This document shows positions 33,339-42,207 of a DNA stretch of 64,000 nucleotides, piece by piece. Below the pieces are notes generated by a model. That model worked only from the letters and a program-made list of their open reading frames with translations. It was not told where the DNA came from and made no database searches. Source of the stretch: an uncultured Alistipes sp. (GTDB lineage: Bacteria; Bacteroidota; Bacteroidia; Bacteroidales; Rikenellaceae). Location: contig NZ_OZ007039.1 of the NCBI RefSeq assembly GCF_963931675.1, forward strand, positions 273,501 to 337,500, in the 5' to 3' direction. The stretch's first letter is position 1, and each line of letters opens with the position of its first letter. Made by a program: the position numbers and the translations under genes.

Positions 33339-34238
33339 TTATCGGCGCTGCGGGGTCAACTCCGTATCGCTGCCCTCCTCCCACTCGTCGAACGAGATGT
33401 CGAGGCGCACGTCGATCACATCCTTGCGGACCGTCAGCGTATAGATCTTGTTCCGCTCCAGCGCGCAATCCAGCGTCTTGCGCAGCGTCGTCGTCTTGCC
33501 GTCGATCTCCGCCTCGACAACGATCTCCAGGCCGTCGTTCTCCTGCTCGTAGACGTACAGCACGGCCTGCGTATCTTTGGTCAGCGGCTCCGAAATCGCC
33601 GCTACGGCATCCTGGCGCGTCACGTCGGCAGGCGAAAGATCACCCTCGACCGGGAATAGATAGGCCGACTGTGCGGCATTCTTCAACGTGATGCCCTTCA
33701 CCGACGCCACGCCCGCCGTGCGGAGCTGCAGGTCGAAACGGGCCACACCGCGCTTGAGCGTCACCGGAAGTTCCGTCTGCGCATTCTCCAGGCCGTCGAG
33801 CCGGAGCTTCCCCGAGAAGAAACGGGCCGGAGCCGCATCCTTCATCGCCACCGAAAGCTGAAGCCACTCGCTTTCGCTGATCGAACGTTCCTGAAGGGCA
33901 TTCAGGTCCACAAGGCCCTCGGTATTGGCCACCACGTAGAGCGTTCCGGTATGGCTGTCGAGCTGGATGCCGTAGCCGCCGTCGACCGGCGTCGGGGCAT
34001 CGTAGACCTTCGACAGCGTACCGCCCACGAAGAGGCAGGCCCGCAGATCGGTCACATCATTCTCCCCGGCGAGCGCCTGTTCCGCGCCCTCGAAGTTCGC
34101 CAGACGGGTCTTTACCAGCGGGGCCGGACCCGGTACCGGAAGCGTCTCAACCGCTTTCGTGCAGGAGATCAAGCCCGCACCCAACGCCATTGCAAAAGCC
34201 AAAGTCTTTACAGTCACCCTGTTCATGTTCTTTTTCAT
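33339..34238 (-). CDS. FimB/Mfa2-family fimbrial lipoprotein
   Basis: A 299-residue lipoprotein with lipobox GLISC (Cys26). Its two beta-sandwich-like halves correspond to the N-terminal region of the two larger neighbours, including GTLYVVANT near residue 90 and a C-terminal NKIYTLTVRKDV strand. It is the size of a fimbrial anchor or minor subunit. It lies between the two large paralogues with short gaps (46 and 59 bp). No major FimA-type pilin gene is visible beside it. Confidence 0.72.
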   Translation of the reverse strand: MKKNMNRVTVKTLAFAMALGAGLISCTKAVETLPVPGPAPLVKTRLANFEGAEQALAGENDVTDLRACLFVGGTLSKVYDAPTPVDGGYGIQLDSHTGTLYVVANTEGLVDLNALQERSISESEWLQLSVAMKDAAPARFFSGKLRLDGLENAQTELPVTLKRGVARFDLQLRTAGVASVKGITLKNAAQSAYLFPVEGDLSPADVTRQDAVAAISEPLTKDTQAVLYVYEQENDGLEIVVEAEIDGKTTTLRKTLDCALERNKIYTLTVRKDVIDVRLDISFDEWEEGSDTELTPQRR

Positions 34239-34297
34239 GTTTTTTTCCTTTTAGTTGTTTTTCCGTTTGTTTGCTATTGATTCCCGTGCGGGATTTT

Positions 34298-36541
34298 CTA
34301 TTCATACATATACTCGACAGGCGTCTTCACACAACGCACCACGCGCGTCTTCGTCATATTGTTCGCCACGAACTTCAACCAGTTCTGCCCCGGGCGCTGC
34401 GCATTGGCATAACCCTCCATCATCCAGGTCTTCGAGGCGTTGCCATGGGTGGCCAGCAGCAGCGACATCCGTGCAATGTTCCCCGGCGTGGTGTCCCACT
34501 GGTGTCCCAGACCGGCCAGCACCCAGACCGAGCCTCCGGAACGGAATTCATAGATTGCCATCGTCCCGTAGGTCTGTCCGAAAAACTCGGCATCCCGCTC
34601 CTGGATGCGGACCGTCAGCTCCTCGCCCGCCGCATTCCGGTAGGTCCGTTCTCCGACGCCCCCGATGTTGTAGTTCTCGTTCTGCGCGAAGAAGGCATAG
34701 TCGTCGTAGCCGGGAACCCGGTAGCCGTAAGGGGCCATCATTGTCGGATCGAGCGTCCCGAAGTTCTGCCCCGAAGAGGCCATTCCTTCGTGGTAGAAAA
34801 CGGAACCGTCGTGCCGGAGCGGAAGTCCCTGCAGGTTCCCGGCCTGGTACTGGCCTCCCAGAAGCTCCAGCAGATCCGCATCGTCGACCGACACCAGATA
34901 ATCCGCCAGTTCGGCATCCGCAGCCGGATCGTCCTTTATCAGAACCTGATCCTCGTAGCGCGAAACATCGCCCCGCAGGTTATATTTGCACCACCACGTG
35001 CCGCCGATCTCCACGACCGGGAGGCCCCAGTTGCGGCGGCGGACCGCATAGCGCTCGACGGCTTCTCCGCCGGCGTCGGCAATCACCAGAAAACCCTCCT
35101 GCATACGTCCGTCGGCCTGCGGATCGTTGGGCTTCCAGCCGCCCAGCAGACGGTAGGCTCCCTGGTCCGGCACCAGCGACATCCAGTGCGACTCGCCGGA
35201 CGCAAACTCCACCCGGAGCTCGACCCCTTCGGGGGCCGTAATGCGGGCCAGTTCGCCCTCGATGTAGCGGCCGAAATCGCAGACGCCCGTCTCATCCAAC
35301 TGCAGCAGGCCCTCGATCCGGACCGGATTGGCCTTGAAGACCAACACCACACGTCCCGACATCACACCGTTGCGGGCAAGCGTCAGCCCAATATACTCGG
35401 CGGTCGATCCCGGTATCCGCAGCGGTGTGGAGACCGAAACCGCGGCCACCGGTTCCAACCCCCGCGTTACGGGCTCCGGCGTCACGCTGACCCCGCGGAC
35501 CTGTCCGTCGACAATCACCTCCGAACCCGCCTCGGCACGCAGCACCAGGCGCAATTCACTGGCCACATGGGGTATGTAGAGCGTATCGCAGGCCTCGTTG
35601 AGCCGTGCGCCCGCGGGCAATTCCGAAGCAGCGGCATCGATCATTCCCCGCAGCACCGGAGAAGATTCCGTTGCGGAACCCGCTTCCCAGTTCCCGGCCA
35701 TCACCGTCACGCCGGCATCGGCGCCCCGGCCATAGACCTCCAGCGTATAGACCGTATTGCGGAGCAGCTGCGCCGGAAGCGCATTTTTCAAGCGGTGCCA
35801 TCCCCCGCCGAAACGGACCAACACTTCTACCTCCATACCGTCGTTGGGCTGTTCGCAGAGGTAGAGCAGCGTCTCGCGGGCCGCCGTCAGCGGAGCGTCG
35901 CCGTAGTCGCGCCGGAAATCCGTCCGCAAGGCCGACGTCGGCGTCGACGGCGTACCGTTCTCTGCCACATAACCCCGGTCGGCAACCCGCCGGATCGTTA
36001 CCGAATGGACCTCGACCTCCGCATCGCGCGAAAGCAGGTCGATACGCGCCACGCTCCGGCGCAGATTCACGCCCCGGGATGCGGACGTAAGTTCGGCGCC
36101 GTCGAGCACGAGGCTGCCGGTCATCGCCAGACCGTCGAACGTCATCTCGTCGAGCGAGGCTTCGAGCGACCGGAACGTTTCGAGTGTCGTCGTCTCCGGG
36201 ACCAGCGACCCGAAAGCCCCGATCCCCGCGGCATTCACCGCCAGGTGAAGCTCGCCCCGCGGCGATGCCGACGAGAAGGTATAAATCCCTTCGTCGCCCG
36301 ACGGGATTCCCGGAATCACCTCGCGGAGCGTCCCGCCCTCGAAGCGGTAACCCGTTACCGTCCGGATCACCGATTCGGAACCGGAAGCGTCGGAGCCCGC
36401 CGCCGCCACCGTATTCAGGCGCACGGACAACGGCGCGGCGGTCGGTACGGCGGCCGACATCGCATCGCCCGCACAACCCGCACCCGACAAAAGCATCGGC
36501 AATACGGCCGCAAAATGGAATAACAGATATCGTCTTTTCAT
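34298..36541 (-). CDS. Large FimB/Mfa2-like surface lipoprotein (putative adhesin)
   Basis: A 747-residue lipoprotein (lipobox LLSGAGC, Cys23) paralogous to the protein at 30974-33292. Shared C-terminal landmarks are WWCKYNLRGDVSRYEDQVL, YGYRVPGYDDYAF in the place of YELPTMEEF, and a terminal TPVEYMYE. The N-terminal half resembles FimB/Mfa2, with GELHLAVNA. It starts 3 bp after the metzincin gene stop, so the two are surely cotranscribed. Confidence 0.7.
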   Translation of the reverse strand: MKRRYLLFHFAAVLPMLLSGAGCAGDAMSAAVPTAAPLSVRLNTVAAAGSDASGSESVIRTVTGYRFEGGTLREVIPGIPSGDEGIYTFSSASPRGELHLAVNAAGIGAFGSLVPETTTLETFRSLEASLDEMTFDGLAMTGSLVLDGAELTSASRGVNLRRSVARIDLLSRDAEVEVHSVTIRRVADRGYVAENGTPSTPTSALRTDFRRDYGDAPLTAARETLLYLCEQPNDGMEVEVLVRFGGGWHRLKNALPAQLLRNTVYTLEVYGRGADAGVTVMAGNWEAGSATESSPVLRGMIDAAASELPAGARLNEACDTLYIPHVASELRLVLRAEAGSEVIVDGQVRGVSVTPEPVTRGLEPVAAVSVSTPLRIPGSTAEYIGLTLARNGVMSGRVVLVFKANPVRIEGLLQLDETGVCDFGRYIEGELARITAPEGVELRVEFASGESHWMSLVPDQGAYRLLGGWKPNDPQADGRMQEGFLVIADAGGEAVERYAVRRRNWGLPVVEIGGTWWCKYNLRGDVSRYEDQVLIKDDPAADAELADYLVSVDDADLLELLGGQYQAGNLQGLPLRHDGSVFYHEGMASSGQNFGTLDPTMMAPYGYRVPGYDDYAFFAQNENYNIGGVGERTYRNAAGEELTVRIQERDAEFFGQTYGTMAIYEFRSGGSVWVLAGLGHQWDTTPGNIARMSLLLATHGNASKTWMMEGYANAQRPGQNWLKFVANNMTKTRVVRCVKTPVEYMYE

Positions 36542-36544
36542 GAT

Positions 36545-38404
36545 TTACGGATACAAGGTAGGGTTATCGGATGTATTCAGATAGGAGGGCGAGTCGATCG
36601 GCATTTCGTTCAGATGGTTGACATAGAAGTTGTTCATCAGCTCCTGCGCCCAGGGCCCGTAGGTGAACGAACTGCTGTGGTTGTAGCCCATCACGTGTCC
36701 CAGCTCGTGGAACATCGTGTCACAGGCATACGGATGCGTATAGTGATGCAGCCACGCCCACTGATAGGCCCCGAAGACATTGCCTCCGCCCAGTCCGATG
36801 ACACCGTGCCCCGGGTAGACCAGCCCCACGATCAGGTTCCGCGGCTGACGCATCTGCGCAAGCACCGTCTCGGGTGTCACCTTGTCCTCGACTCCGCCGT
36901 TGCCGTAGAGCCGGTCCTGGTTCTCGCGCAGAATCTCCTCGTGTTCGGGCATGTCGATCATGTAGGTGAAGTTCAGGAAGAAGGCCACGACCTCCCGGCA
37001 ATGCACCGGGCGTATGCCCATCCAGTTGCCGGCCGGGCCGCCGTTCGGAAGATCGGGATCCCCGCCGTAGAGCCCGAACGCAATGGTCCAGCCGTGCAGG
37101 ATCCCCTGCAATTTCGCCCAGTAGGGGTCCTCCGATTCGATCCGGAACTCGATGCCCGTCAGGGCCTGCGCATCCAGTTGCGGGAGCTCGACCCACCGGC
37201 CCGATTCCGACAGGCAAAGTGTCGGACGCTGTACCTGCGGAAGCAGCTCGTAGAAATCCGCAAACGGCGGAATGCTGTCAAACCAGGCCAGATCCAGATA
37301 TTCGTTGTCGACCTGCGGAATCCGGGCCCGGACAAGCACCCCGGAGAGGGCCCGCGGCGAATAGAAGCGTGCGTGCAGCTCCCCGGCATCGGTCACCGAG
37401 AGTTGGAGCGGCGACGCCGTATTGAAACGCCGCTGTGCCGGATCCGTATAGATGTTCTTCGATTCGCCGTCCTGGAGAATCTGGGCATGGGAACCCTCGT
37501 CGTAGGCCCGCTGCGTGATGAACATCGTCCCCGACACATTGTCCGGATGGGACACCGGCGTATGCACCAGCCCGATGCGGTTGGCCTCCACCCGGTCGAG
37601 CTCGAACTCGTAGAGACGACGGACCCGGCCGCCCCGGTAGGTGCGCGTCTCGATCTCGATCTCCCCGCACAACGAGGCAGGTTCCAGCGACGGCAGGAAC
37701 AGACAACTCGCCGCCGACTCCAGATCGACCTCCAACGACAACTCGTCACTCTCCCCGACAAACAGGCCCGAACCGGTCAGTCCCGTACGGAAACGGGCTC
37801 CGGTCAGCAGTGCCCGCTTCGACAGCTCGGCCGTGCGGACATAGGGATTCTCATAGGCGAACGTAAAGTCGACCCGCCCGACGATGCGCTGCTGCACGGT
37901 CTCGGTTCCCGAGATCACGCTCGACGCAATCCCCGAGGAGTCCATCTCCACGCGGACCGTAAACGGTGTCTGCGAATAGAAATATTCGGCCTCGAGCGGC
38001 TTCCCGAGATCCTCCGGGAAACTCACCCACGTCTCGTTGATATGGCCGATCGGGCGGATCGTCACCCGGTCATTCCGTTCATCGCCGCGGATGCCCAGGA
38101 CCAGCAGCCGGTACTCGCCGTCGCGGAGCCCCTCGATCCGCAGCACCGAGGCCGACGCGTCGTACAGCCCCTTCAGATCGCCCACTGCAGTCCCCGAAGC
38201 ATCGATCACCCGGAACTCGACCCGGTCGTAATCGGCCAGCCGAAGATGCGGCGAACGGGTGGCATCCCCCTCGTAAGCGGCATAGTTGAGATGGAAAACC
38301 GCCTGGCCCGCCTCCGGAGCCGACGGTGCGGAATGCCACGCGTCCCGCTCGCAGGAGGCCAGAAACAGGCCAACTCCCAAAACAACAGAAAATATTCGCT
38401 TCAT
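36545..38404 (-). CDS. Lipoprotein with a metzincin zinc-protease domain
   Basis: A 619-residue lipoprotein (lipobox LFLASC, Cys18). Residues up to about 290 look like the beta-sandwich domain of the neighbouring FimB/Mfa2-type proteins. The C-terminal region carries HELGHVMGYNH at 566-576, an exact HExxHxxGxxH metzincin zinc site (His566, Glu567, His570, His576), with a methionine 14 residues later (LMNNF) that may form the Met-turn. It is the first gene of the operon. It may cleave host or matrix proteins or process fimbrial subunits; neither is shown by sequence. Confidence 0.78.
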   Translation of the reverse strand: MKRIFSVVLGVGLFLASCERDAWHSAPSAPEAGQAVFHLNYAAYEGDATRSPHLRLADYDRVEFRVIDASGTAVGDLKGLYDASASVLRIEGLRDGEYRLLVLGIRGDERNDRVTIRPIGHINETWVSFPEDLGKPLEAEYFYSQTPFTVRVEMDSSGIASSVISGTETVQQRIVGRVDFTFAYENPYVRTAELSKRALLTGARFRTGLTGSGLFVGESDELSLEVDLESAASCLFLPSLEPASLCGEIEIETRTYRGGRVRRLYEFELDRVEANRIGLVHTPVSHPDNVSGTMFITQRAYDEGSHAQILQDGESKNIYTDPAQRRFNTASPLQLSVTDAGELHARFYSPRALSGVLVRARIPQVDNEYLDLAWFDSIPPFADFYELLPQVQRPTLCLSESGRWVELPQLDAQALTGIEFRIESEDPYWAKLQGILHGWTIAFGLYGGDPDLPNGGPAGNWMGIRPVHCREVVAFFLNFTYMIDMPEHEEILRENQDRLYGNGGVEDKVTPETVLAQMRQPRNLIVGLVYPGHGVIGLGGGNVFGAYQWAWLHHYTHPYACDTMFHELGHVMGYNHSSSFTYGPWAQELMNNFYVNHLNEMPIDSPSYLNTSDNPTLYP

Positions 38405-38489
38405 TTGGCGCTTTTATTGTTATATTTGTATCCATCCGTGCCGATTCCCGCTCCGTGCTTCGCGGACCGGGATCTCTCCGGAACGGCAG

Positions 38490-38497
38490 CAAAAGTA
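38490..38497 (-). promoter_or_regulatory. Possible -7 promoter element of the surface lipoprotein operon
   Basis: The reverse strand reads TACTTTTG (TAnnTTTG), 86 bp before the metzincin gene. It lies in the divergent 160-bp region shared with the Crp/Fnr regulator, a natural place for that regulator to act. Confidence 0.35.
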
Positions 38498-38564
38498 GTA
38501 TCCCGAAAAGAGCTTTGGCGTAACAAAGGTTACGGCAAATCTCCAATCCGCAAACAAACACCGT

Positions 38565-39176
38565 ATGGAGTGTGAAATTTACGATATGCCTCTCTTCCGC
38601 GGAGGAGACAGGACACGGATGGAAACCATCCTGCAAAAATCCCCGGGCCGCTATGCCTCGTATCAAAAGGGGGATTTCATCGCCCTGCAGCACAGCGCCT
38701 GCCGTTCGCTGCTGCTGCTCTGCGAGGGCAGCGTCTATGCCCAGATGACCAGTTCCGAAGGCCGCGAACTGACGCTCGACACCCTCTCGGCCCCCGATAC
38801 GCTCGCCTCGGCATTCATCTTCGGAACCGAAAACCGCTATCCCGTATCGATCATCGCCAACAGCGACTGCCGTCTCTGGGTCGTGGGGCGCGAGAGCATC
38901 CTGCAGATCATCGAACAGGACAATGCCGTATTGCGGAATTTCCTGACCATCCTCTCCGACCACAGTCTCTTCCTCAGCCGACGAATCAACGAGTTCGCCC
39001 TGCAGAGCCTCTCGTCGCGGCTCGTGGGCTATCTGAAAGACAACCACGCCATCCGCAACCTGCAGGAGACAGCCTTCATTCTCGGCGTGGCGCGCCCGTC
39101 GCTCTCGCGCATGATCGCCCAGATGGTCGAACAGGGCATCGTACAAAAAACATCCGAAGGGTATGTGCTCAGGTAG
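38565..39176 (+). CDS. Crp/Fnr-family transcription regulator
   Basis: A 203-residue regulator. An N-terminal cyclic-nucleotide-binding-type beta roll (about residues 10-120) is followed by a dimerization helix and a C-terminal winged helix whose recognition segment is FILGVARPSLSRMIAQM. No Cys cluster for an Fe-S centre is present, so it is not a typical oxygen-sensing Fnr. It is divergent from the metzincin/fimbrial operon and may control it. A terminator arm begins 20 bp after its stop. Confidence 0.88.
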   Translation: MECEIYDMPLFRGGDRTRMETILQKSPGRYASYQKGDFIALQHSACRSLLLLCEGSVYAQMTSSEGRELTLDTLSAPDTLASAFIFGTENRYPVSIIANSDCRLWVVGRESILQIIEQDNAVLRNFLTILSDHSLFLSRRINEFALQSLSSRLVGYLKDNHAIRNLQETAFILGVARPSLSRMIAQMVEQGIVQKTSEGYVLR

Positions 39177-39195
39177 CCGTCATCCCGGTCCGCAC

Positions 39196-39212
39196 AAAAA
39201 ACGCCCCGGTTC
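39196..39212 (+). terminator. Left arm of a split bidirectional terminator
   Basis: An A-run followed by CGCCCCGGTTC. Fourteen bases (39199-39212) are the exact complement of 60509-60522, 21.3 kb away downstream of DUF4301. No partner arm exists locally. The A-run/GC-stem layout copies the intact terminator at 23259-23286. Confidence 0.5.
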
Positions 39213-39323
39213 GTCAGCGGTCCGGTATTTGTAGGTAAAGAGAAGCGCAGAAAAGAGTAAATATCTTGTTTACAGGTGTTTAATTCTCTGTTCTGCATAT
39301 GCTCCGAGCAATAAAATTGCACA

Positions 39324-39374
39324 TTCGGGCAGGTTTAACGGTGAGTTGTGTTACTTATCCGTTACCTGCCCGAA
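39324..39374. repeat. Inverted repeat upstream of the integrase
   Basis: Eleven bases TTCGGGCAGGT (39324-39334) pair perfectly with 39364-39374, and the inner AACGG/CCGTT extends the stem after a 2-nt bulge. It lies about 110 bp before the integrase start. It could be a recombinase or regulator site or an RNA hairpin. Confidence 0.5.
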
Positions 39375-39482
39375 ATGCTTTAATTTGCATTTAAGACAGT
39401 CGTTTTCAGTTTGTTGCATCGAATTTCCGCATAACAAATAACTTGACTAAACGTTTAACAAAACCACAAAGTTCAGGTTATC

Positions 39483-40712
39483 ATGCAACGCAGCACTTTC
39501 AAAGTCCTTTTCTATGTGAAAAGGCAGTCCGAAAAATCGGGTCAGGTTCCCGTTATGGGCCGTATCACCATCAACGGTACGATGTCGCAGTTCAGCTGCA
39601 AACTCACCGTTCGTTCTTCTCTTTGGGATGCCAAAGCGAACAAGGCGGCAGGTAAGAGCCTCGAAGCACAGCGCATCAACGAAAAGCTGGAAAATATCAA
39701 AACCAATATCGGCAAACAGTATCAGCGTCTCTGCGACCGGGATTCATACGTTACGGCTGAAAAGGTCCGCAACGCCTTCCTCGGTATGGGCGATGACTGC
39801 CGTCTGCTTTTACAGACTTTCGACGAATACCTTGCAGACTTTCTCAAACGCGTGGGCAAAGACCGCGCCTATTCGAGCTATGACAATTACCGCAAACGCC
39901 GTAACCGCCTTGCCTCTTTCCTCGAATACGAATACCGTGTAAAAGATATTCCTTTCAAAGAACTGACGCGTGATTTCATCGAAAAGTTTGTGGTCTACCT
40001 CTCCTCGGTACAAGGGATGCGTTCCGGGACGATCCATTCTACACTCAAGAAGCTGAAACTGACGACCTACACGGCGTATAAGAACGGCTGGATTGCCGCC
40101 GATCCTTTCGCCGGGTTCTATGTCAAAGCAGAATACGCTGAACGTCGCTACCTCTCGGCCTCGGAATTGCAGGCCGTGATGAATGTCAAGCTCCCCAATT
40201 ACCGAACAAGCATTAACCGGGACGTCTTCGTCTTTTGCGCCTTTACGGGCCTGAGCCACGCGGACGTGGTGAAACTTACCCATGCGGACATCCATACGGA
40301 CGATAACGGGGAGCATTGGATCATCGACAAACGGCAAAAGACAGGTACGCAGTTCCGTGTCAAGCTCCTTCCCGTCGCTGAAATGCTCTACAAGCGTTAT
40401 AAGGATACATATCGCACAAGCGAGAAGGTTTTTCCGCTTAAAGGCACTTATAAAACACTGAACATGTCGTTACGTCATGTTGCCAGACATGCTGGTCTGT
40501 CGTTCAACCCGACGATCCACATGGCGCGGCATACCTTTGCCACAACGGTCACGCTTACGCAGGGCGTACCTCTGGAAACGGTCAGCAAGATGCTGGGACA
40601 TAAACATATCACCACGACCCAAATCTACGCCAAAATCACCAATGACAAGATCGGCCGGGATATGGCGGCATTGAGCGAGAAACTGAACGGTATCTTCAAG
40701 GTCGCGCAGTAA
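39483..40712 (+). CDS. Tyrosine integrase, CTnDOT (IntDOT)-like
   Basis: A 409-residue site-specific recombinase. The N-terminal arm-binding and core-binding domains precede a catalytic domain with His346 and Arg349 (HMARHTF), His373 (LGHKHI) and the nucleophile Tyr382. At the usual first arginine position the sequence is TGLSHAD with Ser258. IntDOT also has a serine there, so this is a family trait and not damage. It is the first gene of the candidate island and is transcribed into it. Confidence 0.93.
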   Translation: MQRSTFKVLFYVKRQSEKSGQVPVMGRITINGTMSQFSCKLTVRSSLWDAKANKAAGKSLEAQRINEKLENIKTNIGKQYQRLCDRDSYVTAEKVRNAFLGMGDDCRLLLQTFDEYLADFLKRVGKDRAYSSYDNYRKRRNRLASFLEYEYRVKDIPFKELTRDFIEKFVVYLSSVQGMRSGTIHSTLKKLKLTTYTAYKNGWIAADPFAGFYVKAEYAERRYLSASELQAVMNVKLPNYRTSINRDVFVFCAFTGLSHADVVKLTHADIHTDDNGEHWIIDKRQKTGTQFRVKLLPVAEMLYKRYKDTYRTSEKVFPLKGTYKTLNMSLRHVARHAGLSFNPTIHMARHTFATTVTLTQGVPLETVSKMLGHKHITTTQIYAKITNDKIGRDMAALSEKLNGIFKVAQ

Positions 40713-40798
40713 TCCGGCGCGATCCCGGAATAGCGCATATCTAATATCCCTGTCATCTCTTTCCGCCGGCAGGGAATTTATCGCCGGAGATGAAAATC

Positions 40799-40837
40799 CG
40801 CAAGGCCATGCGAATCGCCCGAGGGGCGAGCCTTGCG
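40799..40837. repeat. Hairpin between the integrase and DUF3408 genes
   Basis: CGCAAGGC (40799-40806) pairs with 40830-40837, and an inner TCGCCC pairs with GGGCGA. It lies between convergent genes and may end both transcripts, but no T-run follows. The rest of 40713-40990 holds nothing I recognise. Confidence 0.45.
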
Positions 40838-40990
40838 TATTTCCATCCCCGGCGTTTTGCTGGTCTACCGTCGGAAAAGGCGACATTCTGCGGCTCCTGA
40901 CGATCCTGTTCTGATGTTCAGCCGCGAGCGGCCTGCCCGTTCGACGGCCCTTTCCGTCTTGCTATCTGCCGTCGAAATGCCTCCGCTTTT

Positions 40991-41509
40991 TCAAAACGGC
41001 CTTCTGCTATTCTTCTTCTCGTGGAGATAATTCAGCTCGTCGCGGTAAATGTCCATGACGAACCGCAGCATATTGTCAACCAAGGCCGTTAATCTTGTAT
41101 TATCGTTTCCCAGCAGGTGGAGAATTGTCGATACTTTACGCTTGGTTTGGGCGCTGACGTAGATCGCAGAGCGGTTACGGCAATCCACCGACGCGAAGAG
41201 CGTGCGTTCGAAATCCGGCAGCGCGATCTTTTTACGCCGGAATCCGGAAGACTCCTTTACGGGAGTCGTTTGGGTGCCGACGTCTGTTTTTTCAGCAGTC
41301 GGTGCCGATGCTCCGGATACCGTTTCCGATGTGTTTCCCTCAGGAGTGTCCGTATCTTCCTCTTCCGGTTCGGGAATCCTGCGGACGACTTTCGAATCCA
41401 AAGGGGCCTGTCCGGCGATCATCTGACGCATCAGCTCCTCGTCGACTTCGATACGGGGATGTTTAGAAGGATTGGGTGCAGGTTTGTCTGTTTCTTTCAA
41501 TGAATCCAT
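40991..41509 (-). CDS. DUF3408 protein of a conjugative/mobilizable element
   Basis: A 172-residue protein of the kind found beside integrase and mob genes in Bacteroidetes conjugative elements. The N-terminal 90 residues are acidic and probably disordered (PEPEEEDTDTPEG). The C-terminal region from about residue 100 (RSAIYVSAQTKRKVSTILHLL) resembles a small DNA-binding helical domain. The function is not established; DNA processing or partition is plausible. Its first 39 codons and upstream region are duplicated next to it. Confidence 0.75.
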   Translation of the reverse strand: MDSLKETDKPAPNPSKHPRIEVDEELMRQMIAGQAPLDSKVVRRIPEPEEEDTDTPEGNTSETVSGASAPTAEKTDVGTQTTPVKESSGFRRKKIALPDFERTLFASVDCRNRSAIYVSAQTKRKVSTILHLLGNDNTRLTALVDNMLRFVMDIYRDELNYLHEKKNSRRPF

Positions 41510-41628
41510 GGTGCAACGTTTTTGAGATTGATTGTTAGCTATACTGTCGTAAAGCGTGTATGTCCGGTTTTATGTTTTAAACCATTCAAAATATCGTTTT
41601 CCGTTTCATGCGGTTTATATCGGGATAA
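41393..41628. repeat. Direct repeat copy 1 (DUF3408 5' end and upstream region)
   Basis: This 236-bp stretch aligns without gaps to 41636-41871 at a constant offset of 243 bp. By eye the upstream part is about 88 percent identical and its last 20 bp or so are identical. It covers the first 39 codons of the DUF3408 gene and 119 bp before them. Confidence 0.85.
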
Positions 41629-41752
41629 CGGCCGGCGAATCCATAGGAACCAGTCCGGCGATCATCCGACGCATCATCTCTTCGTCGACCTCGATATGGG
41701 GACACTTTAAAGGTTTGGGTGCGAGTTTGTCTTTTTCTTTTAATGAATCCAT
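41615..41752 (-). pseudogene. Truncated duplicate of the DUF3408 gene (N-terminal 45 residues)
   Basis: From the ATG at 41752 the frame reads 45 residues, beginning MDSLKEKDKLAPKPLK and continuing IEVDEEMMRRMIAG. It matches the start of the neighbouring DUF3408 protein with substitutions such as Leu to Met. After about residue 39 the frame leaves homology and stops inside copy 1 of the repeat. It looks like a tandem-duplication remnant; a functional short peptide is less likely. Confidence 0.75.
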
Positions 41753-41871
41753 GGTACAACATTTTTAAGATTGAATGTTCGTTTTGCAGTCGTAAAGCAT
41801 GTGTGTTCGGTTTTATGTTTTAAACCATTCAAAATACCGTTTCCCGTTTCATGCGGTTTATATCGGGATAA
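41636..41871. repeat. Direct repeat copy 2
   Basis: The partner of 41393-41628, separated from it by 7 bp. It contains the truncated DUF3408 start and the upstream segment. Confidence 0.85.
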
Positions 41872-42207
41872 TGAACGGAATAAGAAAACCGACCTTTCAT
41901 GCTGCAAGATACAACCGGGTGAAATACCTTGGTTCCGATGTCCGCTCCAGACCGCTCCAGTCCGCACCGATGGATTTTTTTTGCCCCGAAACGGTTGTAA
42001 TATTACACCGGGAACCGACCCGGCTCCGGAAGCCGCAACGGAGGATTTTCGAAACTTTGGTCAGAGATTCTCCGGCGCGGATTTTTGTTATCGCCAGATA
42101 ACAGCGAGCTGTACCTTTGTCCGACAAACTGCGTTTTGTCCGACAAAGGTGCTCGCTCGGCGAGGCCGGGGTCGCTCCCCAGTCGCGACCCTTTTTTCAA
42201 GCTATCT
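41872..42207. other. Possible oriT region before mobA
   Basis: No gene is supported here. Within it are a 7-bp hairpin (TGTTATC/GATAACA, 42086-42103) and two direct copies of TTTGTCCGACAAA (42116-42128 and 42135-42147), a near-palindromic 13-mer repeated every 19 bp. Repeats of this kind before a mobilization gene are what an origin of transfer contains. No nick site can be named. Confidence 0.4.

Larger units (their letters stand above)
39177..39482. other. Left junction region of the candidate island
   Basis: 306 bp with no recognisable gene. It contains, in order, the A-run and GC-rich arm of a terminator that lacks its partner (39196-39212), then AT-rich DNA, a stem-loop (39324-39374) and the integrase leader. 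The change from GC-rich to AT-rich sequence just after 39212 is consistent with an insertion boundary. Confidence 0.5.

Noticed and set aside
40254..40256. Loss of the first catalytic arginine in the integrase (Ser258)
   Set aside because: IntDOT-type integrases naturally have serine at this position; the other catalytic residues are present, so it is not damage.
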